A stretch of 64,000 bases of DNA from Brugia malayi (Eukaryota; Nematoda; Chromadorea; Rhabditida; Onchocercidae). Each line of letters starts with the position of its first letter. Positions within the stretch are counted from its first letter, which is position 1. The stretch lies in assembly GCF_000002995.4 (NCBI RefSeq), contig NW_025062478.1, positions 6,052,001-6,116,000 of the forward strand, in the 5' to 3' direction. The notes under the pieces were generated by a model. That model did no database searches. It had not been told where the DNA came from and saw only the letters and a list, made by a program, of their open reading frames with translations. The translations under genes and the position numbers were made by a program. Shown one piece after another: positions 1 through 13,300 of this stretch.

Positions 1-203
1 AAGGTATCTATTTAATTTGCAAATCAAAAATTACGATATAAAGTTTAGTCAAAAATTTGTGAACTGCGCAATATGAAGTCAATGATTTAAATGATCAGAT
101 GACTTATGATCAAATATGTTTGTTAAATACTCGACTTCTTAACAATTTTGATCACAGATCAGATATTTTATGATATCTTTGTGCAAATTTTATTAATTTT
201 TAG

Positions 204-3200
204 CTCTCAAATTACTGGAAGGAGACGATAAACGTGGAAAATCTGAATGGAAATATCGAGAAGTGACGTGGAAACTGGACGAGCGTGGTTTAATGGGCGA
301 GAATCTTGTTGGTGTTTGTCTTCTGCATGGAACGGCTATTCATAACCAACTTGCTATCAAATTAATCAAAGCTTATCCAAAGCTTGTTAATGATATATTC
401 ATTAGCGAAGATTACTATGGTATTTTCACAGATACTTTGTAATACAAGATGATGATGATACAATGTTAAGTATTGATGAAAGCTGTAGTCAGCTGGTTCT
501 AATTCCATCTCGTGCTATGTTAATTCATTTTGATTTTACATTAAATGTAGATTAAATTCTACAAATATTGATATGAAAAACAATTTAATGAATAAATTTC
601 TTAAGTTTAATTTAGGGTATAGCTTTTAGCTAGATGTTGAATTTGTCTAACAAAAGTTTTCTTTCCTTGTAGGTCTTTCACCTTTACATCAAGCAATAAT
701 TAATGAAGATCCTGCTATGGTACTATTTCTACTTCGACATGGTGCTGATATTAATCAACGTTGTTACGGGGCGTTTTTTTGTCCTGATGATCAAAAAAGC
801 AGTCGTACAGATTCGCTGGAACATGAATATGTTGAACTCAGCTTAAAAACTACTTATAACGGGTAGGAAGTCTTTCCACGCTAAGAGAATGTTCATAATC
901 TCTGAATATACATGACTTTCTGAATCCTTTTTAAATGGTTAACGTAGCAGCCATTTTGTTTAACGTTTATTTGAGCAATTTAATTTATATAATCACCATC
1001 TAAAGCATGGCGAAAAATAATTTCTTTATTTCAAAATATTCAGCCATGGTAATTTGCTAACTCGATGGAATTCCAATAGATTTATAAAATGATAATGAAG
1101 GCTTACTTTTGCAGTCGAATGTATTTTGGAGAATATCCGTTATCATTTGCCGCGTGCATCAATCAGACCGATTGTTACCGTATTTTAATAGCAAAACGTG
1201 CTGATCCAAACCGAAAAGATACAAACGGTAACACAGTACTTCATCTAGCTGTAATTCATGAGCAACCAGTAAGTATTTATCTCATATCTAATTTTCTCAT
1301 TTACTTAATCACTTATTTTAACTGCAATCTAAGGTCAAAGGGTGTCCTTTGACCTTAAATTGCTAATTTACATTCTCTGACAGTTGTTATCACCTTTTTC
1401 TTTTCTGAAGCTTTGTAGAAGTTTAAAGAAAAGAAAAATTTTTTTAAACTTGTTGATTATTTTTTAAATTAGACTTATCGACTAGCTTATGTTACGAAAA
1501 GGAAAAATTTTAGGAAATGTTAAAACTCTGTTACGACACAGGTGCCAAATTACAAATAATGAACAATCGAAATTTGACACCGTTGACATTGGCAGCTCAT
1601 TTAGCAAAAAAAGAGGTGAGTTAAATTGTAAAAGAATCACGAAAATTTTTCCAAATTTTGGATTTAAAATTTCTAAAAAAGAGAGTTTTAATTTTGAAAA
1701 CAATTATAAAAGTTGAAAAAATGTTGAAAAAAAAAAATGTTATATCATTGCAAATTGAGAAATTGGCAGAAATTCACATATATTTTGTAAATTCACATAC
1801 TTTATTATTATATTGTATTCTAAGAATTACTGATAATTATAATCGGTATTTAGCATATTATTTAAACACTTGTGTGTGTGACAGAGTGAAATAACAGAGG
1901 GAGGGGAATTTTGAAAAAGGGTGGAAGGGAGGGGGGAGGCTACTAAGAAGCTAACTTCAGAATACTTTGGTATAACCAATATTTTCAGTTAAGAAAGCAA
2001 GCGTCACAGGATTCATAATGGTAAAGAAAGAAATTTGCAAATAATGATATTGTAGATGTTTGAACAAATTTTAAAACTGGAAGCAAACGTAATCTGGTTA
2101 TACGGTGACGCAAGCAGCCATGCTTATCCACTTGCAAAATTGGACACAATTAATCAGGAAACGGGTGAACTTAATGAAGATAGTGCTCTGTCATTGATCG
2201 TTTATGGGGTAGTTTATTATTTCATTATAATTAATAAAAGTGTATAAATTCTGCTTCTGCTTCTTTACCATCATTGTAGAGCTTTGTTCTCACTGATCAA
2301 AAAATAAATAGAATTTTGCTTAACTTCATTCAGGAATCAACGAAACATCTACAACTTCTCGATGGCTTGTTGGGCGATCTGTTACAAGTAAAATGGGAAT
2401 CATTCGGACGAACACGGTCGAACATTATTTATCCATATTTTTTTAAGAAATAAACCAAAATATAGTAACATCATCAGAGTGGATATTTCTGTGAGAAAAA
2501 AAAAGTTGGCAGTGCTATAAAAAATGTGCTGTCTCTACGATTATTTTAATTTCTTTCAATTCATTGAAATATGTATTAAAGCATTCGTTACATTTGTTCA
2601 AATTATAATTTATTGCCAAATAATGATCATTTTTCAGATGGAATGAAAAATTTTTCTTTTTCAAAATTTATCTCAGACTAAATTTATAAGATTTCAGACT
2701 TGCTTTATCATTTGGTTGTTATTTATTTTTTTACATTTGCACCTTTACCGCATTCATGTGTCGACCATTTTCACTAACTGATGAGGTAATCTCATTAATA
2801 TTTCGTTTGCTGCAAGAAAAATGCACAAGAAGGTCAAATAAAGTTACAATGATAGTAAAAGAGTGAAAAGTTGCAGAGCATCGTCATGAATTATCTTGAC
2901 ACTATGGTTTTATTCAATATTGATAATTCATCACTTAATAATACTGATGATAACCAAACAATGACATCTTCATTCGCAGCAATAAATTTGCTAAAGGACA
3001 GCAAAATGGACTCTCAAAATTTAGGTTTCTTTTTATTTTATATATATCTCAGATAGTATTTAGTTTTGTCAAGAATCGGTAATCAAGTGAAATTAACTGT
3101 ACACAAATTCCATTTTTATTATAGCAGTTTCTATTAATCAGTAACATCCTGCTAAAATGCTGCTAAAGATAATTAATTAAATACTAGAAATTTTTGACTC

Positions 3201-6200
3201 GAAAAAGACTCTTTCACAAATCGCATAGGACCAGAAAATACTAATAAGCTTTAAAATTTTCATGATTTTGTTTTATTTCGTAATCTATCTCAATCTTGTT
3301 TAATAATTTGCAATATTTTAATAGAGAGATTATTACAAATTGATTATTCGTGCGGTCATTGGTGGTACTTTGGACACGGGTGGCAACAAAATGTATGTTA
3401 TAAGAATTTTTTTTAGAAAATGGAATACTAATTTTGCTAACTGAATCAGTAATAACAAAAATTATGAAAAACAAAGTATTGGTTTTACAGTCTAAGATTT
3501 TTAGAAATAAATTGATTTGATTTACATATCTTTTTTATAATGAAATGCAATATTTTTCACTTCTTTACAGCTTCGTTTAGTGGCTGAGGTTGCTGTACTT
3601 TTAATGACCATATTTCAAGTTGTTGACGATGTAATGGACATTCGTAGTACTGGAAGAAAACTATGGTGGCGAATACTGGTCAGTTTCCGATATCTTTTAT
3701 GCAGAATTATGAATAAGAAGGTCTAAATGTACTTCAAACATTGCAAGCATATTTTATTCTTTTTACAATCTAACATCTTATAAATAATAACAGTTTATAC
3801 ATATTTATATATTATCAAATGAAAGTTTTATATTCTTTCCATTTCTTTACAGTTTTTTTTTATTAATCAGTTCTGGCTAATAAGCCAAGAAAAACTTTCA
3901 AAGAAAAACTTTAAGGCATTTAAAAGAACATATAAAATTAAAATTTCTGCTAGAAATTACTATAAAATTCTACTCCATTATGGCTGATTAAGCAACTGAT
4001 ATGGAAATTCCTTGGCATTATTCTACAATTTTCTTAGAAATCATTCCCGGCCAAGATTGCGTACAAGATATCATTTATGCTAATTTTGATGATAATACCA
4101 TTTCGTTTGATGTGCTCATTGACCCCAGCAATGCTTTTTTTTGACAATGCACTTTCGTTGCTCGTCGTACTTCTGATTAGTGTACATTTCTTGTTTTATT
4201 CAAGGTATTTCTTTTTTTTTTCCTTTATTAATCATTTTTGACTAAGAGATCAACAAAAAAAAAAATTCAAATTTATAGCATTTAAAAAGAATACATAAAA
4301 TTTTTGCCTGAAAATTTTAAAATCTAATTATAGATAAAAGAAGGGAATAAGTTTTAGAATAGATTATAAGACAAAAAAGAAGAAACGATAGAAATTAAAA
4401 AATTTTATAGAATTAATTCGATATATTAAATTTCATAGTCATTTTAGGAAGATATAAATAATAAAAATATAATATAGGCTATAGTGAATGAGTACAAAAT
4501 AACTTGAAAATGTTAATATCAACAAGACTTGTATTACTTATTTATATTATGTGAACATTTAATCCATATCATTATTCTTTAATGACGCATCTGTCATAAT
4601 TTTAGAAAACTAATCAGTTTTCTTTTTTTTTTTTAAATTTAGTGACTTAAATTCTAGAGCTGTAAAATTTATCGGACCGTTCGTTTTGATGATATATACA
4701 ATCTTATCGCGAGATTTAAGCCGATTTTTCCTTATCTATGCGATTTTTCTAATCGGTTTTTCTCAAGGTAATGACATCCTTTCTCTTGCTGATAACATCC
4801 TTCTCTTGCTTGGTAATGACATCCTTTCTCTTGCTTGAAAAATTACAGTGAAATAAAGTATGATAAAATTATTTTTTTTTTTTTCGGGAAATCCTTCTTG
4901 AAATGTATAAGAAATGACAATTTTGGTATTTGACAGTCCCTTTCCATACAACTACCTCTCTATTTTGGTACTGTTTTAATTTACACAATAATTTTATCAT
5001 ATTTTATTTCACTGTAATTTTTACGCTTATTTTTTATTGTTATATTGTCCTTCTCGAATTGAATTACGAATGATAAAAAGTTAAATAAAAACTTCCTTTC
5101 TCTTTCTTTCTCATTGTTTACAAAATATTTCTTTTGATTTTTTTATCATTACAAATTCAATTGCTTAATTATTTGCAGCATTTTACATTATATTTATGTC
5201 ATGTAATCGTCAGAAAGCTGAATATCAAAATGCCACACTGTCAAAGGACACCGACGGTATTATGGATCATCCAATGGAAGCAATAATGAGAATATTTATC
5301 ATGACAATTGGTGAATTTATGGTTTTTTATCGCAAAATGGTCACTTTGTGTGACCGAACAATGATGATCTACATTGGCAAGGTTGACAGTTTTGTATAAA
5401 TTTGAAAAAATGAAAAGAATAATACGAATGAGTATGGGCAAGAAATGTAAAGTTATTTTAAGGCGATGTTCATTATTTACGAATTGTTTGTTAGCGTTAT
5501 GCAGCTTAACTTATTAATCGCAATGATGGGCAGGACGTATGATTTAATATCTGGAACTCAAACTGAGTGGAAACGACAGGTTTGTTAATTAAACGATTTA
5601 GTCCGTTTTAAAGTATACATAACCATTATTCAACCTTTTTCAATTGCTATGTTTTTCTAAATCTTATACTTATAAAAAGTGGGCACAAGTCATTCTTATG
5701 CTGGAGTTTTCATTGAATCCGAAAGCTCGTCTTAATGCGTTGCTCAAATATTCACGACCAATTGGTACTAATAAACAAGAACGAGCATTTGTCGTTGTGC
5801 GGAAAACGGTTCGCATTCAAGAATTTTATTGAAGAGATTTTATAATTAACTAACTGAAAACTAACTAAAATTGCAAACGTAGTTTCCAATCTCCGTGAAT
5901 CAGATTACTCAATTATGATTAAACACCGTGCCAATAGTAATAGATTTTTTGTAAGATGACATCTCATTGCTGAATATACTGATATTCTAAGACAGAATTT
6001 ATAACATAAATTGGAACTGCTTTTGCATTTACTAGAAATAGCATATAATGAAATCATCTGAATTTCACAAAATGAATTAAAGTTTTCAGAGTGATTCATT
6101 ATCAGAAATGGAGAAACAACTTCGTAAAAAACAGGAACAATGCATGCGTGAAAAGAAACGAGCCTTACTGAAAAGACGATTAAAGGTTCTAGGAGAATAG
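204..6200 (+). CDS. TRPV cation channel, OSM-9/OCR family (5'-truncated by window edge)
   Basis: This is a non-selective cation channel subunit of the nematode sensory TRPV type, which acts in ciliary chemo-, osmo- or mechanosensation. Exons read: 204-419, 673-862, 1115-1268, 1514-1615, 2056-2208, 2334-2416, 2698-2785, 2877-3024, 3571-3678, 4038-4204, 4643-4767, 5179-5381, 5463-5579, 5680-5808 and 6090-6200. The first exons encode ankyrin repeats ([47 protein letters not shown]). S1 ends in FMCRP, S4-S5 carries [11 protein letters not shown] and FLIGFSQ, the pore reads TIGEF, and S6 reads [13 protein letters not shown] followed by the TRP-helix Trp (WKRQ/WAQ). The tail is basic ([10 protein letters not shown]) and stops at 6198-6200. 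All phases close except 3024 to 3571, so an exon or boundary in the S1-S2 extracellular loop is missing or wrong. About 697 residues are visible. OSM-9 and OCR branches were not distinguished. Confidence 0.9.
3853..4310 (+). repeat. Diverged direct repeat flanking a TRPV exon
   Basis: Two related stretches of about 100 bases, 3853-3950 and 4211-4310, sit in the introns on either side of the 4038-4204 exon. Both begin with a T-run, then ttattaatca, a ctaa-rich segment and an A-run, and end with gcatttaaaa followed by an aaaatt segment. They differ by many substitutions and small indels, so the duplication is old or the copies belong to a dispersed family. Confidence 0.5.
4768..4836 (+). repeat. 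Three tandem copies of a 21-25 bp unit starting at a splice donor
   Basis: The unit gtaatgacatcctttctctt followed by gct occurs at about 4768-4790, in a shorter form (gataacatccttctcttgct) at about 4791-4811, and again in full at about 4813-4836. The first copy begins exactly at the GT of the TRPV intron after exon 4643-4767. The third copy repeats the same gtaatg donor sequence after a G. Confidence 0.7.
4838..5022. repeat. 36-bp inverted repeat with about 113-base spacer
   Basis: The arm at 4838-4873 (starting aaaaattacagtgaaataaa) is the reverse complement of 4987-5022 with one mismatch in 36 positions. Similarity stops sharply outside the arms. The element lies within the TRPV intron 4768-5178 and contains no recognisable ORF. 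It could be a short MITE-like element or simply a strong intronic hairpin. No target-site duplication was obvious. Confidence 0.75.
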
Positions 6201-6390
6201 AATGAAATTAAACTGAAAGAGTACAGATAAAATGAGCTCAGTTAAACTAGGAGGAGTAGGATACAGAACTGAACTTCAATTTCCTTATGGGTTCACTGTG
6301 GCATCGACAAACCGGAACTCTCTTACCGATATCCTTCCCATCTGGACAACCAAATTTCATTGTCATTCTCGAATCATTCCTGACTTGAGT

Positions 6391-6422
<32 letters not shown>

Positions 6423-7302
6423 ACTCTATGACTTCAGTTGGTTGTTAATTTTATTTATTCTTCTCAAATGTTTTAAATATACGATGATTATATCCTTATA
6501 TGAATATGAAGGAGCATGCTACAAACCACTTCAATGCATCGGTGACAGTTGGATCACCGACTGGTCCAATATGCCGAATTTCAACTGGATATCATTATTT
6601 CATTATAACATTTATTACTTATCTTTGATTTTCTTGGTGCTGGTAATGAAGAAAGAAACTCTGGTAGACCTCCATGTGTCTTATGATCAGAATATGCAGA
6701 CGATAAGGAGATCGATTTGCGAGAAATCTGAGTTTAGATGAAAACAACTGATAAAAGAACGCTGCATGATAACACCTACTAGATAGTTTATTCAGCTAAA
6801 ATTTCAACAAATAATTCAAGATATAACTGCGACAGCAAAAATACTTACTTCTTTAAATCACTATCCTCTTTACTGAAGTATGCTAATAATATTTTATACC
6901 TGGTATATTGCTGTTGAAATTAATGTTAGATGCCCAGATGTTTGGACAACAAAAATTTTTCAACTAAAAAAGCTTCAAGTGGATTTCTGAATTTACTCTG
7001 AACACACTGGAAAAATGTGTTATTAATGTACAACGGATGTTCTGCCTAAATGAAAAACAAGAGTTTAGTGTGATAAGCAATATCCATAAAATACTTATTA
7101 CATAAAGAAAAAAAAAAAAACTTCCTAACAGTACATCGTAATTTCTTCGGCAGTGTAACAAATATACAAAAAGCTTTACATCTTACAATTTCATAAATAT
7201 CTTTTATAAAAATTATATATTTTTATAAGTGTCCACCAATGCCAAACCTAAAAAGTAATAACTTTTACTTTATTTGCTGATAGGTGGCGAATTAAGATAG
7301 CA
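6201..7302. other. Convergent intergenic region
   Basis: This lies between the 3' end of the TRPV gene (+) and the 3' end of NDUFS1 (-). It holds a 30-base A-run at 6392-6421 and AT-rich sequence. A 169-codon open frame here runs straight through the A-run as poly-Lys and shows no family similarity, so it is not called. No other gene is visible. Confidence 0.7.
7269..7274 (-). terminator. Poly(A) signal of NDUFS1
   Basis: A minus-strand AATAAA (tttatt on plus) lies about 29 bases beyond the NDUFS1 stop codon at 7305-7303. This predicts a very short 3' UTR. Confidence 0.6.
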
Positions 7303-10300
7303 TTATACACAAAGAAATCTATTTTCTTCCATATAAGGATCCTGCTTGTAACGCTGATATGCACGAACACATTCAGCCATCGTTTTCGAAGCACGAGATA
7401 TTGAATTTGTCATCCAGAAATCACCTAGTTCAAGCAATTCCGGTTTCAACGAAACGTTTGTATCACCAGACTGAAATTTCTATGTGGAATCCGGAATTTA
7501 TATATTTACTTGAAACATACTGAAAAAATGTACAACAAGTGTTTTGAATGAATGAAAAACAAAACTTTGATGTATATCTTTAAGCTTCAATCACGATTTT
7601 GAATCAAAACTATTTGAATTAAATAGTTATTCAGAAACTAATAGTACAGATTATTAAAGTTACAATTACCCAATCTGACTTTAATAAGCTGATATTATTA
7701 GTGTTAAAATAAACCGTAGCAACATAATTAATTAAAATAAATTCTAGCAGTATGAGTGCAACTTCAACGATCTATATGAAGGTCAATGAAAGTCTTGGCT
7801 TTAATCCACTTTCAAATTAGGGTTTTTCTTTTGATGGCGGCAGTATAATTCTAAAAAACGATAATTTCAGGCTGGTGCAAAAAAACATGAATGGGTAATG
7901 CATACAGTAAGCTTCCCGGAAAATTATACCCTTAATTCCACTGCTAAACTGCTCTTTAAGTCTAACTTCTCCAAAAATTAAAGTGAAAAGAGGTCTTTAA
8001 TCCAAAATCTGAAAAAAGAAAAAAATCAGAAAAATCACTTCCGCTAACAATGTTGCTTGTTCCTGAAATGAGCATTCTTCAACATTACCGCATCGTACCA
8101 AGTGAGGCGCAATCTGGAACTTTTCAAAATTTTTGCAGAAAACAAAGACTTGTGAGATTTAAGAAGCGTGTAGTAAAATTCTAAATTATTAAGAAACCAA
8201 GACTAACCTCAGCCATTCTACTTCTTATTTGATCAAGATCATTGTAGGGCAGAGTTCTTCCGGCTACTTCGCTAATAGCTCGGATAATTTTCCAATCTAT
8301 TCTCGCATCACCTGGAGCAGTTATTGCCGCATAAGCCTGTAAAACAAAGTAATGACGGTTTGTACATTAACAAAGATTTCATTAAATAATGAATTAACTT
8401 AGCAAATCATAGTGACATAAATGTCATCCGAGTATTTTGGACAAAAAACTTTTAAAACGGCAATTTCAGTTCTGATCCTTAAATACATAGTTATATCGAT
8501 CACAAAGAAAGCTTCAGAAATTAAGAAATCACTATACTAGCAATCAATTATAAATCGACAATAAATGTTCACAATAAAAGATGAAATGTGAAGCTAAATC
8601 GATCAGTTAATATCCTGTGATTTCAGATTCTTTCTTTTGTCACGACTATCCATCCATGTGGAGAAACTGTTTATTACCGATGTATAGCACTTTCAATCAC
8701 TACACTGCTGTAGTATACAATTTTGCGATTTTCTTCTTAGCACATTATTAACTAATGAAATTAACAGTACTCGGATATGCGGAAAAGCTATATAGTAACT
8801 AGATTGGGGAAATTTTTTAATGAATTTTTAGATTTGCTCTAAGATTACTGGTTTTTAGCACAATTTGTGCACAAAATTAGCAGAAACTTTCGAACCCATT
8901 CAAAAACTTAGCTTAAAAATTTCAAATCAATTTTTTAATCAATTAACTGATGAACTGAGCATTCCTAAAGAAAAAACCATTTCGCTCTTTTCTAAAAAAT
9001 TGCACAGAAAAGGCTGAAATCACCAACCCTTTGCGCTCGGCCTTCGGTATTAACATAAGTGGCATCCTTTTCCGTATAAGCAGCACCTGGCAAGATCAAA
9101 TTTGCCAACTCAACTCCTATATCACCATGATGACCTTAAAACTCATTTCAATTATTTATTGGAAGCTTGAACTATTTAAAAATGTTTCTAGTAGTCTAAT
9201 ATCAGCTTTAATATTCACTAACCTTGGTAAATGACAAAAGTATCGGGAGTTAAATCACTTTTTTTGATACGACCACTATCAGCGCCAAGCATATATAAAA
9301 ATTTAATATCTTTAATAGAATTCAAGATCCATTCGGCTCCAGCCTAAACAATTTAAAAAAAAAAATAAACGATCTTAAATCTACAAGAGTATAAAAAGGA
9401 AATTTTTTCAGTCCATGCATATTGCCAATTTGTGATGCATATCATGTTAGTCTAGACTTACACAGTCCTCATATAAAAGTCACATGGTTAAAAGAATTGA
9501 AAAGAGAACTTACATTTCATTCAGCTTGCAACTGTAGCAATGAATGTGGTAAAGAAATGCAATCCTTACGTCGTAAAATTATTACAAATAATAGTGTTAC
9601 TTATGATTTACTTACACCGAACCATATGAATATTGCAGAAATTGGAGAAACTTACTTTATAGCCAACATCCAGAGCGCCAACTTGTGATGCATATCGTTG
9701 TAGAACATTCACTATTTTTATAGCTAAAATTAAGAAAAAAAAACACTATTTTTATAGATAAAATTTAAAAATAAAAAGTAAAATAGTTTTTGTCCTCAAT
9801 ACACTGCTTATTTTTTGTGAACTTTTCGATGTTAGGTATATAATGAAATAAAAATTATACCATTTCTTCGAAATGGAGAAAATATGAAATCAGACATAAT
9901 ATCTCCAACTACCTTACTCACCAAAAATACATCACTACGGAAACATATCTGAAGTTCGAGACAAGATATGAATTAATAATGATTAGGTTAATTAGACAAA
10001 ATTTTTACTTTTTCCGGTTTTAGATCGCAATTTTTCAGCGAATATTTGAATTTTTCCAAGTAATGCAGCACCATGTTTTCCTTGTAATGCGCCTGAGCCA
10101 ACAACAATCATTGGTCGTTTAGCTGCTTGCAAACGCTTAACAAATATTTTGAAATAAACTTGAAAATATGAAATTTTTTTTGTCTTCAGCACAAACTTGG
10201 TTTATTTTTCAGAAGAAAACTAATTGCTCACCTTAGCGAATTCGCCTTTGCCGTTGATTATATCGTCCAGAATTTTTCCATTGTCACCTAAGTATTCATA

Positions 10301-13300
10301 ACCATATTTTAAGTCAACTTCTTCACCGATAACACCAATTTCAATATCTGTATGTCGAAAGCTAAAATATATTGCTTCAGCAGTATAGAATAGAAAAATA
10401 GTTTGCGATGTGCAAATCCCAACTCTTTTCAGTCTAATTTTTTCAAACCAACGAAATAACTGAAATTGAGCTTAAAAGCTTATAAAAAAATACATAAATT
10501 ATTAAATCTGTAAAAAATAAGCTAATAATCTTCATCAATAACACTAAAAAAAACACACAAAAAAAAAAAGGGAAGAGCAGCAAGTTTTTCGCAGTACCTT
10601 TTTCGTATACGAGCGTTGAAAATTGTGGCTTCAAAGCGTGGATTTGTGCCAATTAATAATAAAACATCCACTCTTTCTATCCCAATAAATTTGTCATTCA
10701 TAACATAATTACATCTGAAACGGCTGACCTTTTAACTTGCTTAGTTCTAACACATAATTTATTGGTAGAGATTGCGAAACATAATTTATCAAAAGAGATT
10801 ACGAAAAGTTTCATATAACTTAGTAGAAAATGTCCAAAAACGAAAGAACAATAACATATAAACGAGTTGGATGTATGTCGCAGAAGTATCAAGTCCAGAG
10901 AAATATCATGGCCAGTAAGCTCAAAGACTAGACATTCCAAATCAACAAAGAGTTTGATTAACAAAGCACTATTCATTCTTTAACCAAACTTCTTGTTAAT
11001 CATATATTTCTAGAAAACTACCGAAGATCAGTTCCGCCACTGCCGCTTGGGAATGATTCTTCCGTGCAAACCAATTCACTATCAAATCGATTCATCAGGT
11101 CTTTCAAAGCTATTAGTGATTCTGGAAATGTTATTATGCAAGATACATAAGACATATGACATACAAGAGAAAAGAAAAATTATTGAAAATCAAATTATTC
11201 TTGCGGCAACAAATTTTCTAATTTTTTAAATTTATATGAAGTTTAAAAAGCAAAGAATTTCTTTATTTTTTATTAATGCCATAAAGGAGACCTGTATCAC
11301 AGAGGTCTCCTGCTATTGCAGCAATATGATTTGGTAAAGCAGCGCGCAGTTTTGATGCAACAGCAAAGAGCGCTTCCTCCCAACTGCATGGCCTGCAAAC
11401 AAATCAGTTAGTGAACGAAGGATTTATTATGTTATGTATGCTTTTTTCTTTTTTCTGCATTATATTGTCCTTCACTATCGCAATTTGTCAAGCAAGCAGA
11501 TGAAAGTATTAGACAAATGATTATGGAAGTTTAATTTTAGCCTACCAACAATTGAATATGCATGAATACTTTCTTATACAAATGCAAACTTACTCCAGAG
11601 AACCATTTTGAGTCCGTAATAGTGGCTGGCCAAGTCGCTGTCTTTTTAAGCCGTCAACAACAAAACGTGTTTTGTCACTTATCCATTCTTCATTAATATC
11701 CTAAAATAATAATAGTAATAGTTAATAATAATAATGATAATAATAATAATTAATAATAATAAATAATAATAATAATAATAATAATAAAATCAATGAGTTC
11801 GGGATCCGATGAGCAAAAAAGACCCTCGAATCTTGTCAAAAAAACACATTTATGTGATTCATTTTTCTACCTCACATAGTTTTGGAGTAATTCTGAACAG
11901 TTCACCAGTTCGATGTGCAATTACGATGTTTGAACCAACGGCATCCATCACGTCGACGCTTTCTACTTTACGCAACTCCCACGGCCTTGCTGTAAAGCTG
12001 AAAGAACTCAATTTTCATAAAGAAATTGAGAATATTACGTACAGAAGACACACTTTGCATATAAATAACATCACTTAAGTGTAAAAATCACAAAGTTTTC
12101 AAAATGTGTTAAAATCATTTGCAGATTTTACCTCAAATTCATGTATATATATTATATATAAAATAATACATATATATAAATAAATAATACATATACCTGT
12201 ACGGTTTGTTAAGAAGAGCGCCAACTGGACAAATATCAATAACATTACCCGACAGTTCCGTCGCAAACAACTTCTCAACATAAGTTCCAATCTTTAAGTG
12301 ATTAATTTCCTCACACCAATAAAATTTTCTAATCTGATTGCATACTAAAGGTCACGTACCATCATCATAGATTGCATACTGAAGTTTCTCCGTTTAAAAT
12401 GTACTTGAATGACAAAATTGCATAAAATAGTTAGATACTCACAGTAATAAATAGCAGAAAAAAGTGAATATATCGTATAAATATTAATAAATGAAAGAAC
12501 AAACAATCAATCTTGACTTATCAATCATGAAAAAGAAAGAAAACCCGAACTTCCATATCAGTTCCACGCCCAGTAGTACCAAAATCCGAAACGCCGGCTA
12601 TTTCATTGGCAAATCGTACACATCGCGTACATTGAATGCATCGTGTCATTACCGTTTTTATCAGTGGTCCGATATACTTATTTTCCACAGCTCTAAAAAC
12701 CCAGAACACTGGAAAATTATTGTGAACAAATAAGCTTCTTAGTGCTATAATACATAAGTCGGATACCAACGGAATTTTCAAAGCTGCAATTTTCAAAGCT
12801 AGATGAAATTTTAAAATATAAATTTTTAGATTTCAAAAGCTTAAGAAACCTTTTGCCATCATAGAAAATTTCCAGACGACTTCTGTCTGAACCGAATCCC
12901 ATTGACTGATCTTGTAAATCACATTCACCACCCTAACAATATTATAAATTCATAAATCTACTTAAAGAGTCTTTTTTTCTTTTGACACAAAAAAATGTAG
13001 TCTTTAAAAGCTTGCTAATTATTTTATCTGTCACTACGCTTAGATCAAGAGATTTCCCAACACTATGGAAACAGCATGTAATAAACCGTTACATGACTTC
13101 GCGATCCAGCTCCTAAGATTTGATCCTCGTTCATTTTAAAACAAAAAAAGTATTATGTAATTCACTGTTCCGGCTAACAAACCTGGTCACAAATCGGACA
13201 ATCAAGTGGATGATTTAAAAGCAGAAATTCCATTACTCCTTCACGAGCTTTTTTCGCCATTGGTGAATTAGTTTGTACTCTCATGCCATTCGCAACAGGC

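Noticed and set aside
6232..6741. 169-codon open frame on plus strand after the TRPV gene
   Set aside because: It crosses a 30-base A-run (poly-Lys), has no family similarity and no splice or start context. It is a by-product of low-complexity sequence.
9422..9688. 88-codon plus-strand frame antisense to NDUFS1 exon 14
   Set aside because: It overlaps a conserved exon on the other strand and matches no known family. It is kept only as part of the duplication finding.
11704..11787. AAT array considered as a functional or CRISPR-like repeat
   Set aside because: It is an ordinary imperfect trinucleotide microsatellite with no spacers.
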